From Clostridiaceae bacterium (GTDB lineage: Bacteria > Bacillota > Clostridia > Peptostreptococcales > Peptostreptococcaceae): a DNA stretch of 21,546 nt. The stretch is taken from positions 1 through 21,546 of the forward strand of contig CABIVQ010000049.1 in assembly GCA_902362365.1 (NCBI GenBank), given 5' to 3'. Within the stretch, counting starts at the first letter, position 1; each line of letters starts with the position of its first letter. Both the position numbers and the translations under genes were made by a program. Shown piece by piece: positions 6,006-15,824 of this stretch. The notes beneath the pieces are model-generated. The model had not been told where the DNA came from. It worked only from the letters and a program-made list of their open reading frames with translations, and made no database searches.

Positions 6006-6710
6006 ATGAATTCATATAATATTTTAGTTGTAGAAGATGAAATAGAGATAGCAAAAGCTATAGAAGCTTATTTGTTGAATCAAGGCTATAATGTGTTTTT
6101 GGGTAACAATGGTATAGATGGGCTTGAAATTCTAGAAAAGAAAAATATACATTTAGCTATAGTAGATATAATGATGCCTAAAATGGATGGAATAACATTT
6201 ACTATGAAGGTGAGATTAGAACATGATTTTCCAATAATCATGTTATCAGCTAAATCAGAAGAAATAGATAAAATAACTGGATTAAATATAGGTGCAGATG
6301 ACTATGTAAGCAAGCCATTTAAACCATTAGAATTACTGGCTAGAGTAAACTCACAATTAAGACGATATAAAAAATTTTTAGATATGAAAGAAAATAATAT
6401 TATAAATAGAAATCTATATACTGTGGGAGGCATTGAATTAGATAGCAGTACAAAAAATGTAACTGTTGATGGAAAAATTATAAAAACTACTCCTATAGAG
6501 TTTAAGATTTTAGAATTAATGATAAAAAATCCTGGAATCGTATTTTCAGCTGAAGATATATATGAAAAAGTATGGAAGGAAAGAGCTGTAAATACAGATA
6601 CAATAATGGTTCATATTAGAAATATAAGAGAAAAAATAGAAATAAATCCTAAAAATCCAAAGTATTTGAAGGTAGTATGGGGAGTTGGATATAAAATTGA
6701 AAAACAATAA
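6006..6710 (+). CDS. OmpR-family response regulator, VanR-like
   Basis: This is a two-component transcription regulator of 234 residues, a normal length. The receiver domain (about 1-120) shows the acidic pocket Glu10-Asp11, phospho-acceptor Asp54 in AIVDIMMPKMDG, Ser81 and Lys103 in VSKPFKPLELLARV. The winged-helix DNA-binding domain (about 138-233) shows TPIEFKILELMIKNPGIVFS, TDTIMVHIRNIREKIE and VWGVGYKIE. The receiver resembles VanR (ITGLNIGADDYVSKPFKP, QLRRYKKF), but no van resistance genes are present, so the signal is unknown. ATG 6006 follows GAGG. The kinase gene overlaps its 3' end. The repeat at 5851-5870 is a likely target. Confidence 0.93.
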   Translation: MNSYNILVVEDEIEIAKAIEAYLLNQGYNVFLGNNGIDGLEILEKKNIHLAIVDIMMPKMDGITFTMKVRLEHDFPIIMLSAKSEEIDKITGLNIGADDYVSKPFKPLELLARVNSQLRRYKKFLDMKENNIINRNLYTVGGIELDSSTKNVTVDGKIIKTTPIEFKILELMIKNPGIVFSAEDIYEKVWKERAVNTDTIMVHIRNIREKIEINPKNPKYLKVVWGVGYKIEKQ

Positions 6711-8856
6711 ATTTATAGTAAAAATAATTTTGGTAGTAAGCATATTAATTAGTGCTATAGGAGTTTGTACGGCATACCCTAAAATAGAAAAAGATAGTAC
6801 TAAATTTAGTTACGATGTATTTGAGTCAGAACACCATTTCTTAAAATATATAAATAGAAGTAATTATGCATTATATTATAGTACATATAAAAATAATGGT
6901 GAAGAGGTATTAAACCCATCACAACTTTTGTTAAATTTAAAATCAGTTAAGGATGACCAATATAGAATAAATAACTATGAAAAAATATTTAATGAAAAAA
7001 TATTTAATTGGGTTGATAATTTAAAAGATCAATTAGAAAACTTGGAGTACTATGCAATAAATAAAAGTAATAATGTAGTTATAGAAAGAAGTAATTTAAA
7101 ATTAGAAGAATTAATAAATAATGAATCTAGCTCAGATAAAATTAGTGAATTTAAGAAAATATATGAATTTTATGTGATAATAGATTATGATGAAAATGGA
7201 AATATAAGTATATCAAATAGTTATAATGCAAATAAAATTGAAATATTAGGTAAGCTTGATGAACTACAGAGAGACAATTATGATTTTGAAATTTACTCAC
7301 TAGAGGGTGCAAAAATTAATCCTATAAAGAATATGACATATATATATGCAGTGCCACACAATTTAATATTTTCTGATCATATATCTTATATTATGCAAAA
7401 TAAAGAGTATTATGCATATTCACAAGCGTCTTATTTATTTATAAATATGGCTATGGTATTTATTATATTGGTATCATTATTAGTTCCATATAAAGAAGTA
7501 AAAGATATAAAAGTATTTAAAGTAATAGTAAATATACCAATAGAAATTTTAATAATAATAGTATCTTGTGCAATAGCATTTATATATAATTCTTCTGAAA
7601 TTATAATGGTAAGCTCTATAAAAGGAGAATTAATAAACTTAGTTCAATTAGAATTAAATAATCAGATAAAAAATCTAATGACTTACTCATTGAACATTAT
7701 TTATTTTGCAATATGGTTTAGTATAATATCAATCGGAATATTTATATTAAAACATATACATAGAAAAAAAGTGAGGGTATATTTAAGAGAAAATTCTATT
7801 ATAATTAAATTTATTTTAAGGGTTTCAACATTTATCAAAAAAGGATGGAGCCACTTAATTGATTTTGATTTAGCTTATAAAAACAATTCTAAATTGGTTA
7901 AACTGCTTTTAATAAACTTATTGATTATATCATTAATATGTACCATGTGGATATTTGGTATAATATTGGCGATTATTTACACAGTAGTGATATTTTTAAT
8001 TTTAAGAAAAAAGTATGAAAGGATTAATAATGATTATAATAATTTGCTTAAATTAACTAATGAAATAGCAAGTGGTAATTTAGATATTAATAATCAAGAG
8101 GATCTAGGTATATTCAATTCGTTAAAAGATGAGGTAACACAGATACAAAAAGGATTCAAAAATGCTGTAAGAGAAGAATTGAAGAGTCAAAAGATGAAAA
8201 CAGAACTTATATCAAATGTAAGTCATGATTTAAAAACACCATTGACTTCTATAATAACTTATATAGACTTGCTAAAAGATGAAAACTTAAGTCGTGGAAA
8301 TCGTGAGGAATATTTAGAAGTATTAGATAGGAAATCTCAAAGGCTAAAAGATTTGATAGAAGATTTATTCGAAGTAAGTAAAGCTACAAGTGGTGATATA
8401 AATCTAAATATTATTGACGTAGATATAGTATCTCTTATGAAACAAACTTTATTAGAGTTAAGCGATAAGATAAATGAATCGGATTTAATAATAAAGAAAA
8501 ATTTACCTAGTGAAAAGGTAGTTCTTAGGCTAGATAGCCAACGAACTTTTAGAGTATTTGAAAATCTTATAATAAATATAACTAAATACTCAATGAAAGG
8601 ATCAAGAGTTTACATTGATATATTAGAGGGATTAGATAACGTAACTATAAGTTTTAAAAATATAGCAGCTGAGGAAATAGATTATGATGTAAACTATATA
8701 ACAGATAGGTTTGTAAGAGGAGATAAATCTAGGAATACTGAAGGAAGTGGTCTTGGGCTTGCAATAGCTAAAAGCTTTGTAGAACTTCAAGGAGGAAGTT
8801 TTGAAGTAAGTAACGATGGAGATTTATTTAAAGTTATTATAGTTTTTAAAAAGTAA
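6697..8856 (+). CDS. Large membrane sensor histidine kinase
   Basis: This is the partner kinase of the preceding regulator. From TTG 6697 it has 719 residues; an in-frame TTG at 6685 would give 723, but GGGGAG touches that codon directly, whereas it stands 12 bases before 6697. Numbering from 6685: one N-terminal helix (10-30), a large probably extracellular domain (about 31-247), then helices near 248-268, 283-302, 337-357, 404-424 and 424-440. The HisKA domain has SNVSHDLKTPLTSIITYIDLL with His514. The ATPase has the N box FENLIINITKYS and the G2 box GSGLGLAIAKSFVELQGG. The usual DxGxG G1 box is not evident, as in many VanS-like kinases. It is about twice the length of VanS. The reading frames overlap by 14 bases, so the pair is coupled. 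Confidence 0.9.
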   Translation: MKNNKFIVKIILVVSILISAIGVCTAYPKIEKDSTKFSYDVFESEHHFLKYINRSNYALYYSTYKNNGEEVLNPSQLLLNLKSVKDDQYRINNYEKIFNEKIFNWVDNLKDQLENLEYYAINKSNNVVIERSNLKLEELINNESSSDKISEFKKIYEFYVIIDYDENGNISISNSYNANKIEILGKLDELQRDNYDFEIYSLEGAKINPIKNMTYIYAVPHNLIFSDHISYIMQNKEYYAYSQASYLFINMAMVFIILVSLLVPYKEVKDIKVFKVIVNIPIEILIIIVSCAIAFIYNSSEIIMVSSIKGELINLVQLELNNQIKNLMTYSLNIIYFAIWFSIISIGIFILKHIHRKKVRVYLRENSIIIKFILRVSTFIKKGWSHLIDFDLAYKNNSKLVKLLLINLLIISLICTMWIFGIILAIIYTVVIFLILRKKYERINNDYNNLLKLTNEIASGNLDINNQEDLGIFNSLKDEVTQIQKGFKNAVREELKSQKMKTELISNVSHDLKTPLTSIITYIDLLKDENLSRGNREEYLEVLDRKSQRLKDLIEDLFEVSKATSGDINLNIIDVDIVSLMKQTLLELSDKINESDLIIKKNLPSEKVVLRLDSQRTFRVFENLIINITKYSMKGSRVYIDILEGLDNVTISFKNIAAEEIDYDVNYITDRFVRGDKSRNTEGSGLGLAIAKSFVELQGGSFEVSNDGDLFKVIIVFKK

Positions 8857-8868
8857 AATATAAAAATA

Positions 8869-8913
8869 AAAGAGCGTTTCTGGATTAAATTAAATATCTA
8901 GAGACGCTTTTTG
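8869..8913 (+). terminator. Terminator of the two-component operon
   Basis: GCGTTTCTGGAT (8874-8885) pairs with ATCTAGAGACGC (8896-8907) with two G-T pairs. Flanking A and T runs extend the stem, which ends in CTTTTTG. It starts 12 bases after the kinase stop codon. Confidence 0.82.
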
Positions 8914-8985
8914 AATTAGTCTCATGATTTGGTAGGATTTAAATTTAATTAAGTTGGGTAAAATATGTAAAAAATGTTCTATAAA

Positions 8986-9015
8986 TTGAGGATAGAGTTT
9001 ATATTGTGATATAAT
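8986..9015 (+). promoter_or_regulatory. uvrBA promoter
   Basis: TTGAGG (8986-8991), an 18-base spacer and TATAAT (9010-9015) form a strong promoter; TG at 9007-9008 makes an extended -10. The transcript would start near 9022, immediately before the LexA box. Confidence 0.75.
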
Positions 9016-9027
9016 TATACTTATTAG

Positions 9028-9039
9028 GAACGAATGTTC
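9028..9039 (+). promoter_or_regulatory. LexA (SOS) box of uvrBA
   Basis: GAACGAATGTTC is an exact GAAC-N4-GTTC, the LexA operator of Bacillus and Clostridium. It sits just downstream of the -10 box and before the ribosome-binding site, where bound LexA would block transcription until DNA damage triggers RecA-dependent LexA cleavage. Confidence 0.88.
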
Positions 9040-9055
9040 GGAAAGGAGTGATATT

Positions 9056-11026
9056 GTGGATTTTAAAATAAGTTCAGATTTTAAACCTACAGGAGATCAA
9101 CCAGAAGCAATAAAATCAATTGTTACTGCTATAAACAATGATGAAAAGTTCTCAACTTTATTAGGAGTTACAGGGTCGGGAAAAACATTTACAATGGCAA
9201 ATATTATACAAGAGGTAAAAAAACCAACGTTGATACTTGCACATAATAAGACTCTAGCAGCGCAGCTTTACAGCGAATTTAAAGAGTTTTTTCCAGATAA
9301 TGCAGTTGAATATTTTGTAAGTTACTATGATTACTATCAGCCAGAAGCTTATGTAGCTCATAGTGATACATACATAGAAAAAGATGCAAGTATAAACGAT
9401 GAAATCGATAAATTAAGACACTCTGCTACTGCATCAATTTTAGAAAGAAGAGATGTAATTATAATATCATCTGTTTCATGTATTTATGGTTTAGGGGATC
9501 CAGAAGATTATAAAGAGCTAATGGTATCATTAAGACCAGGAATGCAAAAGGATAGAGATGATATTATAAAGCGTTTAATAGAGATTCAATACGAAAGAAA
9601 CGATATTAACTTTGTGAGGGGTACATTTAGAGTAAGAGGAGATATTTTAGAAATATTCCCAGCTAGTAATGATGAAAAAGCTATTAGAATAGAATTCTTT
9701 GGTGATGAAATAGATAGAATTACTGAGATAGATTATGTAACAGGAAAAATTGAAGGAGTTAGAAATCATGTAGTTATATTCCCTGCATCTCACTACGTAA
9801 CAACACCAGAAAGAATAGAGCAAGCAATTATAAGGATAGAAAAAGAGCTTGAAGAAAGAGTTAAGTATTTTAAAGAGAATGATAAATTGCTAGAAGCTCA
9901 AAGAATAGAACAAAGAACGAAATATGATATAGAAATGTTAAAAGAAATTGGGTTCTGCCAAGGAATCGAAAACTATTCTAGACACGTAACAGGCAGGAAA
10001 GAAGGGGAAAAACCATATACTCTAATGGATTTCTTCCCAAATGATTACTTAATGATAGTAGACGAGTCTCACGTTACGATACCTCAGGTGAGAGGAATGT
10101 ATGGAGGAGATAGATCAAGAAAAACATCGCTTATAGATAATGGATTTAGACTACCATCAGCTTATGATAATAGACCTTTAAATTTTGAGGAATTTGAAGA
10201 GAATATAAATCAAATACTATTTGTAACAGCTACACCAGGCCCTTATGAAATAGAGCATTCTACAACTGTAGCAGAACAAATAATAAGACCAACTGGATTA
10301 CTAGACCCTATTATTGAAGTAAGACCAATAGAAAACCAAATAGATAATTTAGTTGGAGAGATTAATACTGTTATAGAAAAAGGTGAAAGAGTATTAATTA
10401 CCACATTAACTAAAAAGATGAGTGAAGACCTTACTAATTATTTAAAAGAAATTGGAATAAAGGTCAAGTACTTACATTCTGATATAGACACTTTAGAAAG
10501 AACTGAAATTATTAGAGATTTAAGATTAGGTAAGTTCGATGTTTTAGTAGGAATAAACTTATTAAGAGAAGGTTTGGATATACCAGAAGTATCATTAGTT
10601 GCAATTTTAGATGCTGATAAGGAAGGTTTCTTACGTTCTGAAACTTCTTTAATACAAACAGTAGGACGTGCTGCAAGAAACTCAGAAGGTAAAGTTATAA
10701 TGTATGCAGATAAGATAACTAGATCTATGCAAGCAACAATAGAAGAAACTAAGAGAAGAAGAGAAATACAATCTTTATACAACAAAGAGCATGGTATAGT
10801 TCCAAAAACTATACAAAAACGTGTTAGAGATAGCATAGAAGCTACTAAGGTAGCAGATGAAGAAGTAGTATACGGAATTAAAGATACTAATGATATAGAG
10901 GAAATTAAAAATAATATAGCAATGCTACAGGCTGAAATGATGGATGCTGCACAGAATCTACAATTCGAAAGAGCGGCAGAGCTTAGAGATAAAATAAAAC
11001 AGTTAGAGGAAAGGATAAAAGATTAA
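9056..11026 (+). CDS. uvrB: Excinuclease ABC subunit B
   Basis: UvrB is the damage-verifying helicase-like subunit of nucleotide excision repair: it is loaded by UvrA and then recruits UvrC. The product has 656 residues, the normal length. Motifs in order: P-loop LGVTGSGKT (36-44), the beta-hairpin region with [21 protein letters not shown] (about 91-111), the DESH box at 336-339, motif [23 protein letters not shown] and QTVGRAARN, and a C-terminal UVR motif (about 622-656, [15 protein letters not shown]) that contacts UvrC. It starts with GTG behind AAAGGAGTGAT. The promoter carries a LexA box. Its stop overlaps the uvrA start by one base (TAATG), so the two are translationally coupled. Confidence 0.98.
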   Translation: MDFKISSDFKPTGDQPEAIKSIVTAINNDEKFSTLLGVTGSGKTFTMANIIQEVKKPTLILAHNKTLAAQLYSEFKEFFPDNAVEYFVSYYDYYQPEAYVAHSDTYIEKDASINDEIDKLRHSATASILERRDVIIISSVSCIYGLGDPEDYKELMVSLRPGMQKDRDDIIKRLIEIQYERNDINFVRGTFRVRGDILEIFPASNDEKAIRIEFFGDEIDRITEIDYVTGKIEGVRNHVVIFPASHYVTTPERIEQAIIRIEKELEERVKYFKENDKLLEAQRIEQRTKYDIEMLKEIGFCQGIENYSRHVTGRKEGEKPYTLMDFFPNDYLMIVDESHVTIPQVRGMYGGDRSRKTSLIDNGFRLPSAYDNRPLNFEEFEENINQILFVTATPGPYEIEHSTTVAEQIIRPTGLLDPIIEVRPIENQIDNLVGEINTVIEKGERVLITTLTKKMSEDLTNYLKEIGIKVKYLHSDIDTLERTEIIRDLRLGKFDVLVGINLLREGLDIPEVSLVAILDADKEGFLRSETSLIQTVGRAARNSEGKVIMYADKITRSMQATIEETKRRREIQSLYNKEHGIVPKTIQKRVRDSIEATKVADEEVVYGIKDTNDIEEIKNNIAMLQAEMMDAAQNLQFERAAELRDKIKQLEERIKD

Positions 11027-13860
11027 TGGAAGACAAAATTATAATTAAAGGTGCAAAAGAACATAATCTAAAAGATGTTAATTTAGAACTTCCTAGAAAT
11101 AAATTTATTGTTTTTACAGGGTTATCAGGTTCGGGAAAGTCATCTTTAGCATTTGATACTATCTATGCTGAAGGTCAAAGAAGGTATGTAGAAAGTTTAT
11201 CTGCATATGCAAGACAATTTTTAGGACAAATGGAAAAACCTAATGTAGAGTACATAGAAGGTCTATCTCCAGCAATATCAATAGATCAAAAAACAACATC
11301 AAAGAATCCTCGTTCTACAGTGGGTACAGTTACTGAAATATATGATTATTTAAGATTACTATTTGCTAGAGTAGGAGAAGTTCATTGTCCTGTATGTGGT
11401 GAAAAAATAAGTCAAATGACTATTCAAGAAATAGTAGATAAAATATTAGAGTTTCCAGAAAGAACAAAGTTACAAATACTATCACCAGTAGTTAGAGGTC
11501 AAAAAGGAACTCATAAAAAAGTTATAGAAAATATTAAAAAAGATGGTTTCGTAAGAATAAGAGTAGATAGAGAGAATTACGAAGTTACTGATGAATTTGA
11601 TTTAAATAAAAATCAAAAACATAATATAGAAGTTGTAGTAGATAGAATAATTGTAAAAGACGGAATTGAGTCAAGATTAGCGGATTCCATAGAAACTGCA
11701 GTTAAGTTATCAGATGGACTTGTTATTGCTCAAATTATTGATGGAGAAGAAATTCTTTACTCTACTAAATTTGCTTGCCCTGAACATGGAATAGGTATAG
11801 AAGAGTTATCACCAAGAATGTTCTCATTCAATGCTCCTTTTGGTGCTTGTAATGTTTGTAATGGATTAGGGGAAAGTAGGGAAGTTGATCCTGATTTAGT
11901 TATACCAAATAAAGAGCTATCTATAAAACAAGGTGCAATAGCTGCTTGGGGTTCAGTAAGTACAAGTGATGATACATACTATAGTAAAATGGTACAAAGT
12001 TTAGCTGCACATTTTAATGTGTCATTAGAGACACCATTTAAAGATTTACCAGAAGATTTCGTTCAAGAATTGCTTTATGGAGAAAATAATGTAATGGTAG
12101 AATTTATATTTGAATCTAAGTTTGGAGGTAGAAGAGAATATAAAGCTCCATTTGAAGGTGTTATAGTAAACCTAGAAAGAAGATACAGAGAAACTAACTC
12201 TGATTATTCTAGAGATAAGATAGAAGAATTTATGGCAGAAAGACCTTGTCCAAAATGTAAAGGTTCAAGGCTTAGAAAAGAAGTTTTATCTGTGTTAGTT
12301 GATAATAAGAATATAATGGATGTAACTGATTTATCAATTAATGAACTTATAGATTATATAGAGAATATAGAGCTTACAGAAAAACAAAAATTCATAGCTC
12401 ATGAAATATTAAAAGAAATAAAGGGAAGAGCATCTTTCTTAAAAGATGTTGGGCTGGATTATTTAAATTTATCTAGAAAAGCAGGAACTTTATCAGGAGG
12501 AGAAGCACAACGTATAAGACTTGCTACTCAGATAGGTTCTGCTCTTGTAGGTGTATTATATGTTCTAGATGAACCAAGTATAGGACTACATCAAAGAGAT
12601 AATGATAGACTTATCGCTACTTTAAGGCATTTAACTGATTTAGGAAATACACTTATAGTAGTAGAACATGATGAAGATACTATGAAAGAAGCTGATTATA
12701 TAGTGGATATAGGTCCAGGAGCAGGTGTTCATGGTGGAGAAATCGTAGCCCAAGGTACTTTAGATGAAATTTTAGAAAATGAAAATTCTATTACAGGTCA
12801 GTACTTAAGTGGAAAGAAGCAGATAGTAATTCCTGAAAAAACTAGAGAAGGAAATGGAAACTTTATAGAGGTAGTTAGAGCGAGTGAAAATAACTTAAAA
12901 AATATAAATGCAAAATTCCCATTGGGTAAATTTATATGTGTTACTGGAGTTTCAGGATCAGGAAAAAGTACATTAATAAATGATATTTTATATACAGGGA
13001 TAGCTGCTAAAGTAAATAGACTTAGAGAGAGACCAGGTAAACACAAAGAAATAAAAGGTATAGAAAATATAGATAAAATAATAAATATAGACCAAAGTCC
13101 AATAGGTAGAACTCCAAGATCAAATCCAGCAACTTATACAGGTGTATTTGATCAAATAAGAGATATATTTGCTGCCACTAATGAAGCTAAAGCTAGAGGG
13201 TATAAAAAAGGTAGATTCAGCTTTAATGTGAAGGGTGGAAGATGTGAAGCTTGTAAGGGTGATGGTATAATTAAAATAGAAATGCATTTCTTACCAGATG
13301 TTTACGTTCCTTGTGAAGTTTGTAAAGGCGAAAGATATAATAGAGAAACTTTACAAGTTAAATACAAAGATAAGACGATAGCTGATATATTAGATATGAA
13401 TGTGGAAGAAGCTCTTGCATTTTTTGAAAATATTCCAAACATAAAGAGAAAACTTGAGACTTTAATGGATGTTGGTCTTTCATATATAAAACTAGGTCAA
13501 CCTTCAACTCAATTATCAGGTGGGGAAGCTCAAAGAATTAAGTTAGCTACAGAGTTAAGTAAAAGGCCTACTGGTAAAACTCTATATATTTTAGATGAAC
13601 CTACTACTGGTCTTCATATGGCGGATGTAGATAAGCTTATAGATGTATTACAAAGATTAGCGGATACAGGAAATACTATCGTTGTTATAGAGCATAACTT
13701 AGATGTTATAAAAACTTGTGATTATATAATCGACTTGGGTCCAGAAGGTGGAGATAAAGGTGGAACTATAATTGCAAAAGGAACTCCAAAAGAGGTTTCT
13801 AAAGTAGAAGGATCTTATACAGGTAAATTCTTAAAAAGATACTTTGAAGAAGAAAAATAA
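11026..13860 (+). CDS. uvrA: Excinuclease ABC subunit A
   Basis: UvrA is the damage-sensing dimeric ABC ATPase of excision repair. The product has 944 residues, full length. Both ATPase halves are intact: Walker [10 protein letters not shown] (32-40) and GVSGSGKST (about 641-649), signature LSGGEAQRI near 489 and 830, and Walker B LDEPSIGL and LDEPTTGL. The C-terminal zinc finger has Cys740, Cys743, Cys763 and Cys766. In the first finger the usual CPxC reads Cys251-Pro-Glu-His254, so histidine may replace a cysteine as ligand. It is expressed from the uvrB promoter under LexA, overlapping uvrB by one base, and is followed by a terminator. Confidence 0.98.
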   Translation: MEDKIIIKGAKEHNLKDVNLELPRNKFIVFTGLSGSGKSSLAFDTIYAEGQRRYVESLSAYARQFLGQMEKPNVEYIEGLSPAISIDQKTTSKNPRSTVGTVTEIYDYLRLLFARVGEVHCPVCGEKISQMTIQEIVDKILEFPERTKLQILSPVVRGQKGTHKKVIENIKKDGFVRIRVDRENYEVTDEFDLNKNQKHNIEVVVDRIIVKDGIESRLADSIETAVKLSDGLVIAQIIDGEEILYSTKFACPEHGIGIEELSPRMFSFNAPFGACNVCNGLGESREVDPDLVIPNKELSIKQGAIAAWGSVSTSDDTYYSKMVQSLAAHFNVSLETPFKDLPEDFVQELLYGENNVMVEFIFESKFGGRREYKAPFEGVIVNLERRYRETNSDYSRDKIEEFMAERPCPKCKGSRLRKEVLSVLVDNKNIMDVTDLSINELIDYIENIELTEKQKFIAHEILKEIKGRASFLKDVGLDYLNLSRKAGTLSGGEAQRIRLATQIGSALVGVLYVLDEPSIGLHQRDNDRLIATLRHLTDLGNTLIVVEHDEDTMKEADYIVDIGPGAGVHGGEIVAQGTLDEILENENSITGQYLSGKKQIVIPEKTREGNGNFIEVVRASENNLKNINAKFPLGKFICVTGVSGSGKSTLINDILYTGIAAKVNRLRERPGKHKEIKGIENIDKIINIDQSPIGRTPRSNPATYTGVFDQIRDIFAATNEAKARGYKKGRFSFNVKGGRCEACKGDGIIKIEMHFLPDVYVPCEVCKGERYNRETLQVKYKDKTIADILDMNVEEALAFFENIPNIKRKLETLMDVGLSYIKLGQPSTQLSGGEAQRIKLATELSKRPTGKTLYILDEPTTGLHMADVDKLIDVLQRLADTGNTIVVIEHNLDVIKTCDYIIDLGPEGGDKGGTIIAKGTPKEVSKVEGSYTGKFLKRYFEEEK

Positions 13861-13878
13861 AATATAAAGTATTTTAAT

Positions 13879-13938
13879 AATACCTCCTATTTTAAATATT
13901 ACAGAAATAGTAATGTAAGTTTAGGGGGTATTTTTTTA
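13879..13938 (+). terminator. Terminator of uvrBA
   Basis: AATACCTCC (13879-13887) pairs with GGGGGTATT (13924-13932), with a smaller ATTAC/GTAAT hairpin inside the loop, followed by a run of T to 13937. It begins 18 bases after the uvrA stop. Confidence 0.8.
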
Positions 13939-13964
13939 CAAGGAGATATTTTAGGTTTTTAGGG

Positions 13965-13970
13965 TATAAT
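13965..13970 (+). promoter_or_regulatory. -10 box upstream of uvrC
   Basis: TATAAT at 13965-13970, about 34 bases before the uvrC start and after the uvrA terminator, is a likely -10 box for uvrC-hprK. No good -35 is visible, and no GAAC-N4-GTTC box lies in this gap, so direct LexA control of uvrC is not supported. Confidence 0.4.
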
Positions 13971-14003
13971 TTTAATATAAATTTAAGTTTTGGAGGGAAT
14001 AGT

Positions 14004-15815
14004 TTGTTTGACATACAAGAACAATTAAAAAAGCTTCCAGCAGAGCCTGGAGTATATTTAATGAAGGATCAATTTAATAATATAATTTATGTTGGAAAGG
14101 CTATATCATTAAAAAATAGAGTGAGACAATATTTTCAATCATCGAAAAATCACTCTTCAAAAGTTAAGTCAATGGTTAAGAATATAAAAAGTTTCGAGTA
14201 TATTATAACTGATTCTGAATTAGAGGCATTAATACTTGAATGTAACTTAATAAAGCAATATAGACCAAAATATAATGTTTTATTAAGAGATGATAAGACT
14301 TATCCATATATAAAAGTAACTACAAATGAAGATTATCCAAGAGTATTAAAAGTTAGAAGAGTACTAAAAGATAAGGCAAAATATTTTGGACCGTATACAA
14401 ATTTAACTGCAGTAAATGATACCTTAGAAATAATAAGAAATACTTATCCTATAAGGACATGTAATATAGATATAGATAAGGCTATAAAAAATAATATGAG
14501 ACCTTGTTTAAATATGCATATAAAGAAATGTGTAGGACCTTGTACAGGTAATATCTCTAAAGAAGAATATAATGAGATGGTAGAAGATATAATTATGTTC
14601 TTATCGGGAAAAGAAGAAACATTAATAGAAATATTAAAAGAAAAAATGAATAAATGTGCTATGAAGTTTAATTTCGAAGAAGCTGCCATATATAGAGATA
14701 AAATTAGAAGCCTGGAAGAAATGATGCAAAAGCAAAAAATAGATGCTACTGCTTCAGATTTAAATCAAGACGTAATAGCTATGGCAAGAGCTCATGATGA
14801 AGCTTGTGTTCAAGTATTCTTTGTAAGAAATGGGAAGATAGTTGGAAGAGAACATTTTATATTAGTAGGTGTTATGGACAGTTCTAGAGCATCCATTTTA
14901 GGATCTTTTGTAAAACAGTTTTATATGGAACAAGAGTATATTCCTAGAGAACTTATAATAGAAGATGAAATTGAGGATAGTTTTATTTTAGAAGAATGGT
15001 TATCTACTAAAAAGGGTCAAAAGGTTACTATAAGAGTACCTCAAAAAGGAGAAAAAAAAAATTTAGTAGATATGGTCAGAAAAAATGCTATGGAATATCT
15101 TGAAAAATTCTCAGATATGAATAAGCTTAAATATGAAAAGAGTTTAGGTGCATTAGAACAATTAAAAGATTTATTAGGATTAGAAGAAATGCCAAAGAGA
15201 ATAGAATCTTTTGATATTTCTAATATCCAAGGAGTAGACTCAATAGGTTCAATGGTTGTATTTACAAATGGAAAGAAAGATAAGAAAGAATATAGAAGAT
15301 ACAAAATAAAAACTGTAATAGGACCAAATGACTACGATTCTATGGCTGAAATAGTAGAAAGAAGACTAAAATACGGTGACTTACCAGATTTAATTCTATT
15401 AGATGGAGGAAAAGGACAAGTAAGCTCAGTCCAAAAAGTTTTAGATAAATATGATGTAGAAATTCCTCTATGGGGAATGTATAAAGACGATAAACATAGA
15501 ACAAAGGGATTAATTTCCCAGGAAAAGGAGATAGAATTAGATAAAACTACTAATTTGTATAGATTTGTAGCAAGTATACAAGAAGAAGTTCATAATTTCG
15601 CTATTAGCTATCATAGAAGTTTAAGAAATAAATCTTTGACAAAGTCAGTTTTAGATGATATACAAGGTATAGGGGAAAAAAGAAAAAAAGCTTTATTAGC
15701 TCACTTTAAGGATATAGATGCTATAAAAAAAGCCAGTGTTGAAGAGTTGGCAAGTGTTGAGGGAATGAATACGGCATCAGCAGAGAGTGTTTATAATTTT
15801 TTTAAGAAGGGATAG
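14004..15815 (+). CDS. uvrC: Excinuclease ABC subunit C
   Basis: UvrC makes both incisions around a lesion marked by UvrB. The product has 603 residues, normal length. The N-terminal GIY-YIG nuclease domain is visible (GVYLMKDQFNNIIYVGKA, then SLKNRVRQYF). A four-cysteine group Cys153, Cys168, Cys176, Cys180 matches the iron-sulfur cluster ligands described for UvrC. A UVR motif (FNFEEAAIYRDKIRSLEEM, about 218-236) binds UvrB. The RNase H-like nuclease has ESFDISNIQG and LILLDGGKGQVSS. A C-terminal helix-hairpin-helix pair (about 550-600, IQGIGEKRKKALLAHF) binds DNA. It starts with TTG six bases after GGAGGG. hprK follows after 9 bases. Confidence 0.98.
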   Translation: MFDIQEQLKKLPAEPGVYLMKDQFNNIIYVGKAISLKNRVRQYFQSSKNHSSKVKSMVKNIKSFEYIITDSELEALILECNLIKQYRPKYNVLLRDDKTYPYIKVTTNEDYPRVLKVRRVLKDKAKYFGPYTNLTAVNDTLEIIRNTYPIRTCNIDIDKAIKNNMRPCLNMHIKKCVGPCTGNISKEEYNEMVEDIIMFLSGKEETLIEILKEKMNKCAMKFNFEEAAIYRDKIRSLEEMMQKQKIDATASDLNQDVIAMARAHDEACVQVFFVRNGKIVGREHFILVGVMDSSRASILGSFVKQFYMEQEYIPRELIIEDEIEDSFILEEWLSTKKGQKVTIRVPQKGEKKNLVDMVRKNAMEYLEKFSDMNKLKYEKSLGALEQLKDLLGLEEMPKRIESFDISNIQGVDSIGSMVVFTNGKKDKKEYRRYKIKTVIGPNDYDSMAEIVERRLKYGDLPDLILLDGGKGQVSSVQKVLDKYDVEIPLWGMYKDDKHRTKGLISQEKEIELDKTTNLYRFVASIQEEVHNFAISYHRSLRNKSLTKSVLDDIQGIGEKRKKALLAHFKDIDAIKKASVEELASVEGMNTASAESVYNFFKKG

Positions 15816-15824
15816 TAAAATATA

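Noticed and set aside
6006..8856. Vancomycin resistance vanRS operon
   Set aside because: The regulator is VanR-like, but the kinase is unlike VanS in size and topology, and no vanH, vanA/B/G or vanX genes are present.
10438..10836. Minus-strand open frame of 132 codons within uvrB
   Set aside because: It is a shadow of the uvrB coding sequence, with no ribosome-binding site and no recognisable protein.
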